Origin: Carex sylvatica
Taxonomy: Eukaryota > Streptophyta > Magnoliopsida > Poales > Cyperaceae
Direction of reading: 5' to 3'
NCBI GenBank assembly: GCA_964058845.1
Contig: CAXKVR010000046.1
Location: forward strand, 186,001-250,000
Length of the DNA: 64,000 nt
The position numbers were made by a program, and so were the translations under genes. Position 1 is the stretch's first letter. Each line of letters begins with the position of its first letter. Shown in pieces: positions 1 through 10,105 of this stretch. A model generated the notes under the pieces. It saw nothing but the letters and a program-made list of their open reading frames with translations, was not told the DNA's origin and ran no database searches.

Positions 1-1349
1 TCATTCATAAAATTATGATTTTTTTATTTCTGAAAAAATTAAAAATTAAAAATTAAAAAAAATTGGAGATGCGCACACACTCTCCATTATTATCCCCTAT
101 TTGTGTTGTGTTGTGTTGTGTTGGTGTGTGCATGCGAGGGAACAAATAAACATCAATCACCGTATCCGATACAGTCATACAGGTATTAGGTATTAGGTAT
201 ACATGGAGTCAATAGTCAATGACCAAACATGTTGACTATTTGACACGAGTGAGTGGTTTCCATACAAATTCAAACACTTGATATATATGTATGTGAGTTT
301 GTCATTTTCTAAGATAGCTACGTAATTTTATTCCATTTGGGAATTCTTATGTTCATTTCTTTAGACCAAGATTGAACCCTCACCGGTTTCAGACACTGAC
401 TTTTTTTTATTTTTTGATTTTGATTTTGAAATGGTTGATATTGTTATTTTTTGACCCATCGGCGTTGATAGATTAGGATTTGAGACAGAGACAGGAAACA
501 AATTAAGATAGTTTAAAATTTAGTAATAATTTTGTGTGAATTATTACAAGTGCATGAGTTTATTTGTATGTTTATATATTAATTTTCTAATTATTTCAAC
601 CTAAGCATCTCAACAATAATATCCCTAATTATGATGTTTCATAATATCTCCTATCCAACATCTTTAACATATAGTCCTCTTAATTTATTTATTTTGTACA
701 AATTTTTTTACAAGATTGACCATCTTAAAAAGTTCCACAAACATATTTTCTTATAATAATTATAATGCACAATTATCAAATTCTGTCACTGTTCCTTTAT
801 TTACAAGCTTGTTTTAGCATTAATTGCTCTTTATTTGAGTTTCATTTAGATACCTTGTACTAATTTATGGCCTTTGCTAATATTAAGTTAGAAGCATGAC
901 CATATCTTATTATATCCAAAATACATAATTATTCATTTTGGAAGACTATTAATTAGGACCGTTTTCAGATTGGTAATAACAAATTCAACATCTTTATATA
1001 TAAAATATGAATTTTATTTATTAATATGCAAAATGTGCTAAAAACCATAATGTTTTTCATCCGATGAAGAAAGAAAGCTAATTAAGATCAATGTAATAAC
1101 ATATATAGTCACAGTCAAGACGAGAACAGTAGCTTATTTTGACATATTAAAGCGCTATATATATTTTAATATATCTAACAACTACTGATTAATCCATTTA
1201 AACAATAAATTATGACAAGTCGCCAAGTGACAATAACCAACGATTTAGAGGCCCAAAATATTTTAAATATTACAATTAGCTAAATTGATCACATGGTAAA
1301 TAGTTTTGATGTTGTTGTTATTAGAAAGTCAATTTTAGATGAATCATGC

Positions 1350-1730
1350 CATGATAATTACAACATTAATCATAGAGATATAAAATCAGTATAATAATTG
1401 TATACACTTATTTAACAATATATCTTACATTAATTAATATGTCAGTATTTGTAATTGTAAAAGTTTATTAACTCGTGAAAGAATATTTTATATATATTAT
1501 AGTACTCGGTTCCATAATTGAAATATTGACATTATAATTATAATATTAATCATACATATATAAAATGAGTATTAATTTTATAAACTTCTTATATTAACAA
1601 ATGTATGTTAGTATTTGTACTTGATGATTCTAGAAATATAAAATATTAAAATGTACAAGTTTATCAACTCATGAAAGAATATTATTTTATATATACTAAA
1701 GTACTCGGCCCACAAATTGAAATTGGAATC
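1350..1730. repeat. Diverged tandem duplication, about 180-200 bp unit
   Basis: Two adjacent AT-rich units share, in the same order, an attaatcata segment, an 'atataaaat.agtat' segment, a 'gtcagtatttgta' / 'gttagtatttgta' segment, 'tttat.aactc.tgaaagaatatt' and a closing 'gtactcgg' block (first unit to about 1525, second to about 1730). Divergence is considerable, so the duplication is old. No terminal repeats or coding potential. Confidence 0.6.
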
Positions 1731-2310
1731 CATTATTAATTTATTATAAGATAAAGATGATATGAAATTGATTTTTTTTTCCTCCTAACTCGTAAGGTAT
1801 GAAATTTTATATAAGATAAAGAATAAGGAGGATGGTGTTGTTTTAGTATGAGATGATGAAATTTTGTCATTTGTTTTTTTAGTTAGTATGCATGGAATTA
1901 AACTAATGGAGTTTTGAAGGCGTAATCTTTTATGTTGAAATTAATATTTTAGTTATTGTGATTTTTAAAAATGAGATCGAGGTGTTATTGGAGCTGTGAA
2001 TGGAAGCGTATCTTTTTGTAGTATTGTATTATTGTACGTAATTATATATAGTATATATAGTGATGAATGATTAATATTCTTCAAACCAATCGTAAATACA
2101 CGAGGCGAGGTCATTACAATTTGTGTCAGGTTGTTTAAGATTCGTGTAGGTTAAAATGAACGGTGCAAGTTGTAATAATTTGTTTAATTATACTTAATAA
2201 AATGGAAGGTATACTTCTTTAATGGCTATGCCGAAGAAGGAGTGTGCTTTATTCCCATGTTTGATAAAAAAAAAAAAATGAACGGTGCAAATTTCTCATT
2301 TTATACAGTA

Positions 2311-2311
<1 letters not shown>

Positions 2312-2346
<35 letters not shown>
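2312..2346. repeat. (AT)n microsatellite
   Basis: An uninterrupted run of alternating a/t, about 34 bases. Similar dinucleotide runs occur near 2575-2600 (TA then CA), 13635-13660 (CA then TA), 18405-18442 (TA), 30531-30552 (AT) and 63485-63515 (AT). Confidence 0.9.
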
Positions 2347-2348
<2 letters not shown>

Positions 2349-3363
2349 TACTGATATTTAACATGTATAGTAAAATATGCACGCAAACCCACAAATATAT
2401 ATAGATCTTGCCGACAGATTATAATGACTAATCTTGTGACACTATTTCAAATGAACTACGTACTCTTAATTGACTGAATTTTAATTTAATTATTTTCCGT
2501 CAATTAAGCATGTCTCAGTTGAATGTATTTGATAATGACGTACTGTTGTATTTATGGGGTTTTGCACGAGATCAATATATATATATATATACACACACAC
2601 AACCTTGTATACCATCTAAATTTGATAACAGAATCAATGATATTATTCAATTTTTATGGTAGTCAATTAATTAAGTATATCTTCTGAAAAAACAAATAAT
2701 TAATCCAACACAAAATCAGCTTGTAGTTTTTTATATCCACGTTTATAATTAATCATCGCAATATATTTGACAATTAATTAGCTAGGATTAATTACACTAT
2801 TAGTTTTGTGCTCCAATCATGTTGTATATATTTTCGTTTTCAAAATCCGAATAGTCGTGGATAGTGTTACGGTCTAGCATTATTAAATATGACATGTTTA
2901 ATTACAATGAGATGGTTTAATTAGGTTTAATAAAAGACTAGCCAGATGTTAGGTATATATCTTACTTTAATATATATTTTGATGGCTCAAACAAGATGGG
3001 TCGTTTCATTTGCAAATTGCGAAATCTCTAACTAATAGATAAGACAAGACCTTAATTTATTGCTTGAAGGGAAGCTATCATTGCAATATATGCCAAATTC
3101 AAAGCAATCATATATGCTATGACTTATTGAACAATGCATATACAAGTTATAAACTTCATTCATATTCATTTTCATCAGATATTTCTATTTTTCAATGGGT
3201 CAAAATTTAATATCTTGATGTGCTTTCAAGTAATAACTAAAATTATATAAAATTATATTAGAAAGATATATATATGTCTGTATATTTCGAAAATATATTG
3301 TCGAAGTTATGAAATTATGTCATTGTCAAGATATTTAATTGATAGTAATGATAGTATTGGAAA

Positions 3364-3540
3364 ATACTTGCAAAATTTCAAAAATTTCAAAAATTTCGAA
3401 TTCATTTATTACAAAGTTAAGCAGTAAAAATAAGATTTTTTTTATAAGATATTTTATGGATTTATTTTTCATTATTTTTTTGATCGCTTGACTTTGTACT
3501 AAATGAAATTTGAAAAATTAAAAATTTTGCAGTACACATA
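3364..3540. repeat. Imperfect inverted repeat, MITE-like
   Basis: The arm 'tacttgcaaaatttc...acaaagttaagc' is matched in reverse complement by 'gcttgactttgta...aaaattttgcagta' about 100 bases further on. A related half-arm appears near 36485-36545 ('cacttaacttgatgctaaatga'), so this is probably a dispersed small element. Ends and TSD could not be fixed. Confidence 0.45.
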
Positions 3541-3868
3541 GATGAGTTCGACGGTTCGGATTCGTCGTTTGAAACTAATTCAGTAAAATTTTAAAATTGT
3601 ACTCACCAAACTCTCTTGATGTACACAAACACATGCTAACTTTAATCTGTAAATTTAATCTGTAAAGAGTATGAAGTGCCAAAGAAATTTTATTGATGAG
3701 TCAACTCAGACTCTCTTATCTATTTTGTACCAGATATATTATATGAGAATGACAAATCATAGATTTTTCTGATCACATCTGATCCGACTCATCTGATTGA
3801 ATTATTCAGATTGATTTTCATGAGAGGTCCAGATCAAATTAAGACCTCCATAACATAGAAATGAGCTG

Positions 3869-4017
3869 AGAACTAGTCTTTGGTCTAATGGCAAATGCAC
3901 ATAGTCTCTATGTAAGAGGTCATGACTTTGAAACTCGAATGGAGAAAATTCTTTGTTATAATAATAAGGATATTAAATAGTTGAATGGCTTGACCTCCAA
4001 CATTTACTTAAAAAAAA
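3869..4017 (+). mobile_element. tRNA-derived SINE, 149 bp
   Basis: The element is bounded by a perfect direct repeat, taacatagaaatgagctg (3851-3868 and 4018-4035; one more matching a on the 5' side), the length expected of LINE-machinery target-site duplications. The body begins with a tRNA-like head: an A-box-like 'tggtctaatggcaaatgc' near 3882 and a degenerate B-box-like 'tcatgactttgaaactc' near 3921, about 40 bases apart as in RNA polymerase III internal promoters. It ends in an A-run that abuts the 3' duplication. Short length, tRNA head, A tail and long TSD together identify a SINE. The family was not recognised. Confidence 0.8.
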
Positions 4018-4073
4018 TAACATAGAAATGAGCTGTCCAATTCGATTGGCCTCTCATGTATTCTTATTTGATA

Positions 4074-4633
4074 CGGGGGATTTCATGTATACCTATGAAA
4101 AATTTAAAAATTACGTATTTTTTTTCTTCTAAACTTCATAATATTATACTTATCATTCTAAACTAAAAAAAAAAAACTCATTTTTACCTTTTCTATTAAA
4201 ACTCATTTTAAATTTATAAAATACTAATTTTACTCTCTATTTAAATAAAAAAAAATATGTAGCCAGTTAAAAAAAATTCATTTTTCTAATAAGACAGTTT
4301 CTAAGGATAAATTGTTAATTTGTCTACTTCTGATGTATATATGATGACATTTACGTATACGAGTGTGCATGCGTAAAAGTTGAGAAATGAACCATTTTCT
4401 TCGGAAACCGACTAATTAAAAAACTAACAATTTTCTTAAACATGCTACATATATATATTTAATAAATGATAAAATGTGTAATTTATAAATTTAAAATGAG
4501 ATTTGATAGAAAGGAAATGAAATAGATAAATTTGTGTGTTTTTGAAGTTTAAAAAGATAAATATGATATTATTAACTTTGGAGGGGAAATACATAATTTT
4601 TGAATTTTTGGAAGGGTAGATGAAATTCCCCCC
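4074..4633. mobile_element. 560-bp MITE with long inverted repeats
   Basis: The left arm from 'cgggggatttcatgta' matches the reverse complement of the right end '...gaaattcccccc', and similarity continues over roughly 170-190 bases on each side (for example 'tcattttaaatttataaa' on the left against 'tttataaatttaaaatga' on the right). It is flanked by a 9-bp near-duplication tatttgata (4065-4073) / tatttgaaa (4634-4642), one mismatch. A 9-bp TSD and long arms suggest a non-autonomous Mutator-like element. No coding sequence. Confidence 0.65.
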
Positions 4634-5117
4634 TATTTGAAATTACATGCATACTAAATAGTTGGTACATTTGTTTGTTCACTAATTGATTTTTTCGCAT
4701 AAGACGAAGGATTAGTCTATTATTGACAAAAGGCATTATTGAATAGATAATTTTTTTTTTTAATGCTCCGAATAATTGAATGTAATGAGGGGAATAAGTT
4801 TATGTGGCATGACAATTTTTGCACATGATGCACCCACCATTCAAATTTCAAACCACCAAAATGTGATAAATACAAAAGATAAAATGTAAAAAGGTAGTTT
4901 GGCGTGGATTTGATTCACATCTTGCTAATGCTATTGCTAGCTGTTCCTGCCTCGATCACTTTCAACGTTGAATTAAATTTGCTTGTGAAAGTGAATATGC
5001 CGAATAGAATAATTAATGCCGCATTGCCGCACAATTAAATGTAATTAATATAATATAATTTGCCTTATAATGAGTGCACTTGTCAATTACATTTACATTT
5101 ACATGCTCTGTCGATGA

Positions 5118-5129
5118 GTGTGCGTACTA

Positions 5130-5165
<36 letters not shown>

Positions 5166-5212
5166 ACGAGAAAATAATAATAATAATAATAATAATAATA
5201 TAGTACGTACAC
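5118..5212. repeat. Hairpin built on opposed (ATT)n/(AAT)n arrays
   Basis: The block 'gtgtgcgtactata' followed by about ten ATT units is mirrored by about ten AAT units followed by 'tatagtacgtacac', with a short loop 'tataacgagaaa'. The unique sequence outside the trinucleotide arrays is also inverted, so this is a true palindrome and not just two microsatellites. It may be a collapsed MITE. Confidence 0.7.
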
Positions 5213-5398
5213 ATCTTAAACTCTAAAGATTCAACATAAATTGACAAACTTAGACAAACTTAGACAATTTGTGGCCAATTTTAGTCAATTCTTTTCACAT
5301 CTTTTTCTACCTTTTCAGTCAGTTCTTTTCACATCTTAAACCCTAAAGATTCAACATAAATTGACAAACTTAGACAATTTGTGGCCAATTTTATATCC
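5212..5398. repeat. Direct duplication of about 65 bp
   Basis: 'cacatcttaaa.cctaaag' plus 'attcaacataaattgacaaa' and 'cttagacaatttgtggcc' occurs at about 5212-5282 and again at about 5330-5392. The first copy carries an extra internal 'cttagacaaa' unit. No terminal inverted repeats or coding sequence. Confidence 0.75.
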
Positions 5399-5494
5399 TT
5401 GAAAAGAACAAAAATAGAAATTGACAAATTTGGTCAAAAATGGTTGGCAAACGAGCCTAAGACCGAAATGCACCGAAACGAAACATGTATAAAT

Positions 5495-6108
5495 TAGAGG
5501 GCTGCTCTCGGACCGGGTTCGGGCGGACCGGGTTTACCCGGGGTCGGGTACGGGTAGGTCGGGTAAACGGGTATCTCGGGTCGGGTATACTCGGGTATAA
5601 TTTTCAAAAACCGTACCCTACCCGAGTTTTACCCGTGCCCATGGTACCCGGCACGGGTAGGGCGGTCCGGGTCGGGTACCCGTTTTTTTTTTTTAGGCGG
5701 CAAATTCGAAATTTCAAAAAAAATTGAATTTTTTCGAATTTTTTTGAATTTTTTTGAATTTTTTTTGAATTTTTTTTGAATTTTTTTGAATTTTTTTGAA
5801 TTTTTCTGAATTTTTTTGAATTTTTTTGAATTTTTTAACGGGTACGGGTCGGGTACGGGGTCGGGTACAGGTCGGGTACGGGTCGGGTCGGGTCGGGTTC
5901 GGTCGAGTCGGGTCGGGTCGGGTCGGGCGTAAATCGGACCGGGTTTGCTCGGGTTTTGAACCAAATAACCGTACCCTACCCGTTTTTTACCCGTACCCGT
6001 TTACCCGTTTACCCGACCCATACCCGGGCTCGAGCACGGGTACCCCGGGTACCGGGCACGGGCGGGTACGGGTCAGGTCCGCCCGCCAGGGGTATTTGCA
6101 AACCTCTA
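5495..6108. mobile_element. Non-autonomous hAT element, 614 bp
   Basis: A perfect 8-bp TSD, gtataaat, lies at 5487-5494 and 6109-6116, the length typical of hAT transposons. The termini are short imperfect inverted repeats: tagagggctgc at the left and tagaggtttgc as the reverse complement of the right. Sub-terminal regions are packed with ggtcgggtacggg-type repeats in both orientations, and the centre (about 5718-5838) is a tandem array of a gaattttttt-like unit. ORFs across the element are low-complexity translations of these repeats and not genes. Confidence 0.85.
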
Positions 6109-6439
6109 GTATAAATGATGGTACAAATTTCAAAGCACATTGAGACGATATCCACGTGGATCCGAGTCATCAACCTTTAATCTAACCAATTTGCTACAAA
6201 CTTTACCGAGCTGCACAAGGCCAATTCATATCCATCTCTATTGAATTGATGTATATATAGGATAATTGTAATTTCCAAATAAATTTCATTAAAAACAAAC
6301 GAACAGTGAAAAATTATGTTTAGTAAAACTTTTTTTTTTGGGGTGGAAATTTACAGATTTGAAAATTTCAATGACTGTTACTAAGGATAATATGACCCTT
6401 TTTACTGTATTTAGCTGTAATTAAATAGTAAAATAATAT

Positions 6440-6843
6440 GAGTAAGGCTAGGGTGCTATGGGTTGCATAGAGGACTACGGTGCTACAGCTCAATATTTGA
6501 GTTTTTAAAATCCTAACGGTCGATCTAAACCGTTCATTTTGTTCTCCATATTAATGTGTTTTGAGACCAAATTTTACATTTTTTGAAAAATTTTTACTAT
6601 TTTTTTAGATAGTTAGATTATCAAATATATGAATGGTGCATAATTTTTTAGATCAAGTGATTTTCTACCTATCTAAAAAAATAGTAATAAATTTCCAAAA
6701 AAATGTAAAATTTGATCTCCAAACACATATTAATATGAAGAATGAGATGAACGGTTCAGATCGACCGTTAGGATTTTGAAAACTCGAATATTGAGCCGTA
6801 GTATCATAGCTCTCTATGCAACCCATAGCATTCTAGCTTACTC
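6440..6843. mobile_element. 404-bp long-hairpin MITE, Mutator-like
   Basis: The two halves are near-perfect reverse complements (arms about 180 bp): gagtaaggctagggtgctat at the left, mirrored by the right end '...catagcattctagcttactc'. It is flanked by a perfect 9-bp TSD aaataatat (6431-6439 and 6844-6852), as made by Mutator-type transposases. Diagnostic internal block: 'cctaacggtcgatc', 'accgttca', then a 'gagaccaaatttta'-like stretch. The same block marks related copies near 15870-16150, 36310-36410 and 40984-42053. Confidence 0.85.
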
Positions 6844-6852
6844 AAATAATAT

Positions 6853-7629
6853 TATTATTCAAAATAAACATGCTCTAATATTAACATAATTATACCCAAA
6901 ATCCGAGCAAAAGGTCCTTTAATTATTGTCATATTACAAAAGATTGCCTTTAATTATTGGAATATTTTCTTCAATGCCCTTAGCACTAAAGAATTACACA
7001 TTTTTGGGCACTTAACTATCTATTTGGATTTTAGAGGAGTCAATGAGTCTAAATCGGGTTGATATTATTATTTTTCTAACCCAACTTGACCGGATCCGAT
7101 TTGACTCAAGAGAAATTATTTCATCCGGACCCGATTTGAATGGGTCATGGTTCAACTCGACCCGACCCATATAATTTGATTGCTTATTTACTAATTCTTT
7201 TTTATTTATCTATGCAACTCATTCTTAATTAATATATAATTAATATTAATTATTATGTGGTATACCTTAACTAGTATTAACTAAATTCATCTTCTTCTTA
7301 ATTATCGAATGGACCATGACAGTTCAACACTGCGTTGTCGTTTTGAGAGTTGCTTACGAAAAAAGTTCTAAGATTTGGCCTCTCTTCTGCACCTGACGGT
7401 TCGCCTCTCTGCCTCGCTACTCCTTCACTCTGCTTCTCATGTAACTTTCTCCCTCTTTTCATAAATAAGATACATGTTCTTTGTTTTGATATTGGTAATG
7501 GTTAATGTTGCATCTTTCCTTCTTCTCCTTCTTTTTTTCTGACATCTTTTTTCTCCTCTATCTCTCTTTCTGTCTTCTTTTATTATTATATATTTTTCTA
7601 TGTCTTCATTATTGTGCATTTCTCTTTTT
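6853..7629. other. Intergenic, no gene seen
   Basis: AT-rich sequence with a short patch near 7035-7165 rich in 'gacccgac' and 'ggatccgatt' words of the kind found in hAT sub-terminal regions, without detectable ends. The C/T-rich stretch near 7380-7620 looks like leader sequence but no supported coding exon follows; the copia element is inserted at its 3' edge. Confidence 0.5.
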
Positions 7630-7634
7630 CTGTG

Positions 7635-7882
7635 TGTTAGAAATAACGATTAATCTCAACCTTCCATTATTGATCAAGTGGATAGGATTGAATCTAGAAA
7701 CATAGCATTAAATAGAATAGGTATACCAACGGTAAACTGTACAGTACCAAAGGTATAATAGAAAGAGCCGTTAGAATTCCCGAGTATAAATAGCAAACAG
7801 GCCTCTATAAGAATATATAATTTTTGAATAAAATATTATTTTCTCATCATAATCTCTTCTCAGAAATTGCATAAATTCAATA
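7635..7882 (+). repeat. 5' LTR of the copia element
   Basis: Starts tgttag and ends ...attcaata, a decayed form of the usual terminal ca that the 3' LTR keeps. By eye it differs from the 3' LTR at about 16 of 248 positions with no indels. It contains a TATA box, tataaata at 7785-7792, about 100 bases before the LTR end. Confidence 0.95.
7785..7792 (+). promoter_or_regulatory. TATA box in the 5' LTR
   Basis: tataaata in the context 'gagtataaatagc'. In the 3' LTR the equivalent is 'tagtgtaaatagc', so the box there has been lost by a point change. Confidence 0.6.
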
Positions 7883-8041
7883 TGGTATCAGAGCATCAGT
7901 CTCTGTGACCGAAAAAAATCTTCCAAACTCTTACCAGCAAAACTGGTACATACACAAGCAAAATCAAAATCCATAAACAGAAGTCTAGCACGGCAAAGTG
8001 AGGCTTCAGAGAGGCAGCATTCTAGAGAAGTCACTAATACC

Positions 8042-9150
8042 TCAAAACTCACAAACTCATTGCTCAACGGCCAAAACTACCTCTCATGAGCATGTTCTGC
8101 AAAATTATCTCTCAGTGGAAGAGAGGTTTTAGAATTCATCACAGGAGAGTCTAAAAAATCGGTTCCAAAAAAGAAAGACGAAGAAACTGAGACCGAAAAA
8201 AGGCAAGAAAACAATGGCAATCTAAAAATGACAGAGTCATGACATGGATCACGCAGTCCATGGAGCCAAGTGTTTCATAAATATTTCTTGGCCATGAAAC
8301 AACTTTCTCATTGTGGGAAGGCATAAAAACGATGTATGGTCGACAAAACAATAATTTCCACATTTATCGATTAAAACTAGAAATCTAGCAAGAACAACAA
8401 GGGTCAAGGAGTAACCTAGAGTATCTAGGTGCTCTTCAAAAGAAGTGGCATGAACTTCGAGTTTATTGACCACCCATACCAGATCCGATAGCCATTCAGA
8501 GAGAAGAAGAAGATAAAATCTTCCAATATCTCGCGGGTCTCATTCCAAGCTATGAAGCCGTGAAATCACAACTTCTTTTAACAACTTCTCTTCCCTCTTT
8601 TTCTCAAATTACCACCATGGTGGAGCAAGAAGAAAGCCGCTGGCTTGCTATAAGTGGTCCACAAGTCGGTGGCAACGAGGGACACAAGACTCATAGCTTC
8701 GCCACAAAAAACTCCAATTTCGAAAAAAACCCTAACTTCCAAAATTACTCAAACCGGCCAAATACCAAGAGAGATAGGTGCTCTTACTGCAAAAAGGAGG
8801 GTCACCAAGCCGTAAAATGCTACTTTCTTCACCCACATCTTAGGCCGAAGTGGTGGGATTCAAAGAAGGAAGGGGGAGCAGTGCAAACGGCGGACTGGAA
8901 TGAAGGAAAGAAAAGAAAAAAAGGGGTTGAGTCGTGTGGGGGCTACTCTGCTCAAACTGACTCCAACCGGTCAATAAAAATGATCGGTTCAAGTGAACCG
9001 AGGTCTAACCCAGATGGCGCTGGCGGGTCAAACGGGTCAGATCTGATGCAACTATTTTTTGAGCAGTTCTTTGTGTGGTTCTCCATGAAAAATTCAAACA
9101 ACACTTGTGGTATTGTCTCTAACTCAAATTATTTAATTTGTATAATCAAA
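8042..9150 (+). pseudogene. copia gag (capsid and zinc knuckle), degenerate
   Basis: The region encodes a copia-type Gag. An early 'LLNGQNYLS' motif (about 8053) is typical of the N-terminal capsid domain. Frames are broken by stops until an open stretch at 8560-9150. That stretch has the CCHC zinc knuckle CSYCKKEGHQAVKC (near 8780-8822), which binds genomic RNA, and a low-complexity Ser/Gly/Asn tail. Family assignment is firm; a functional product is not expected. Confidence 0.85.
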
Positions 9151-9374
9151 TAATTATAGATCACGGTGCTACTAACCATATGTTTGGAAATAAAGACTTT
9201 CTTATAAATTTAGACATGACAAAAAATAATCAATTTGTATTAGTGGCCAACGGTATGAAAGCACAAATAAATGGTGTAGGAGAAATTAATATTTTTAACA
9301 AAAAAAAACATATTGTTCTATATCTTGATACATTCTTTATAAATCTAATTTTCGTAAAAAAAACTAACATATGA
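9138..9374 (+). pseudogene. copia aspartic protease fragment
   Basis: Reads IIIDHGATNHMFGNKDFL near 9147-9205. This aligns with the retropepsin active-site region, where the catalytic Asp is normally followed by Ser-Gly or Thr-Gly; here that position is His, which should impair catalysis. It overlaps the end of the gag frame in a different register and runs into a stop at 9372. Confidence 0.8.
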
Positions 9375-9474
9375 GTTTAATTGTGATGCAATTTTCTCGT
9401 ATGAAAATGTTATCTTTCAGGACCGAGAAATCGGGAGAAAGATTGGAGAATGTTTTCTTGAAAATGGACACTAT

Positions 9475-9639
9475 CTCTTGAATTTACAAGAATTAAACTT
9501 TTGTGCTTATGCTAAATCTATTAATCAAGACATTTGGCATAAGAGACTTGGATATCCTTCTGACAAGATTTTAAATAGTGCACTAGATTTTTCTTTTTCC
9601 AATTATATCAATTGCGATATATGCAAGTTGGCAAAATAA
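9475..9639 (+). pseudogene. copia pre-integrase zinc-binding domain remnant
   Basis: Encodes 'DIWHKRLGYPSDKIL' followed by 'CDICKLAK' and a stop. This is the HHCC zinc-binding head of integrase (GAG-pre-integrase domain). The second His of the usual H-x3-H pair is replaced by Tyr. The catalytic core that should follow is missing because of the rearrangement beginning at about 9675. Confidence 0.75.
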
Positions 9640-9674
9640 ACAAAGCTTCATTTTTCTCAATCAAATAACAAAAG

Positions 9675-10105
9675 TGCGATATATGTAAGATTTTAAATAG
9701 TCTCGGATATGAATACGGATACGGATCGGATATCGGATGGATACGGATATTTTTCGTAATTAGCTTGTTAGTTACAAAGCATCTATTATATTATTAAAAT
9801 ATTAGTCAATAATTATGTCATAGTATTATATTGTTCATCAAAATATATATCTATATGCAATTTAATAAATTATTCATACAGTATGCAATTTAATAAATCA
9901 ATTTAAGAACATATATCACATTTGTTGTGGTTTAAACTGTAAACGGTCGGATACGGATAGTAAAATGCATTACCATATTCGTTATAATTTTTCGGAAACA
10001 GATACGGATAGTCTCAGATACAGATACGGATCGAATAATTTTAGTACTTTTTCAGATTCGAATTCGAACAAAATCAGATATTATCTGATCCGTTTACACC
10101 CCTAG
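9675..10105. mobile_element. Filler DNA plus truncated hAT-like fragment replacing the integrase core
   Basis: From about 9701 the sequence changes to 'ggatacggatcggat' words typical of hAT sub-terminal repeats, and the right end reads '...gtttacacccctag'. Its reverse complement, taggggtgtaaac, resembles the terminus of the hAT element at 40822. No matching left terminus or 8-bp TSD is found, so the left end is lost. The junction at 9675-9701 is made of two copied local snippets (see findings). Copia homology resumes near 10106 with the integrase C-terminal part. Confidence 0.7.

Larger units (their letters stand above)
1..3849. other. AT-rich intergenic DNA, no gene seen
   Basis: No open reading frame with recognisable protein content occurs on either strand. 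The stretch holds microsatellites (AT run near 2312, TA/CA run near 2575-2600), a diverged tandem duplication (1350-1730) and a weak hairpin (3364-3540), listed separately. Nothing resembles an RNA gene or a promoter with a supported gene. Confidence 0.6.

Noticed and set aside
5485..6143. Three ORFs of 80-111 codons on both strands
   Set aside because: They are translations of GC-rich and poly-T/GAA tandem repeats inside the hAT element, with Arg/Gly/Pro or Lys/Phe runs in every frame. No domain and no gene signals.
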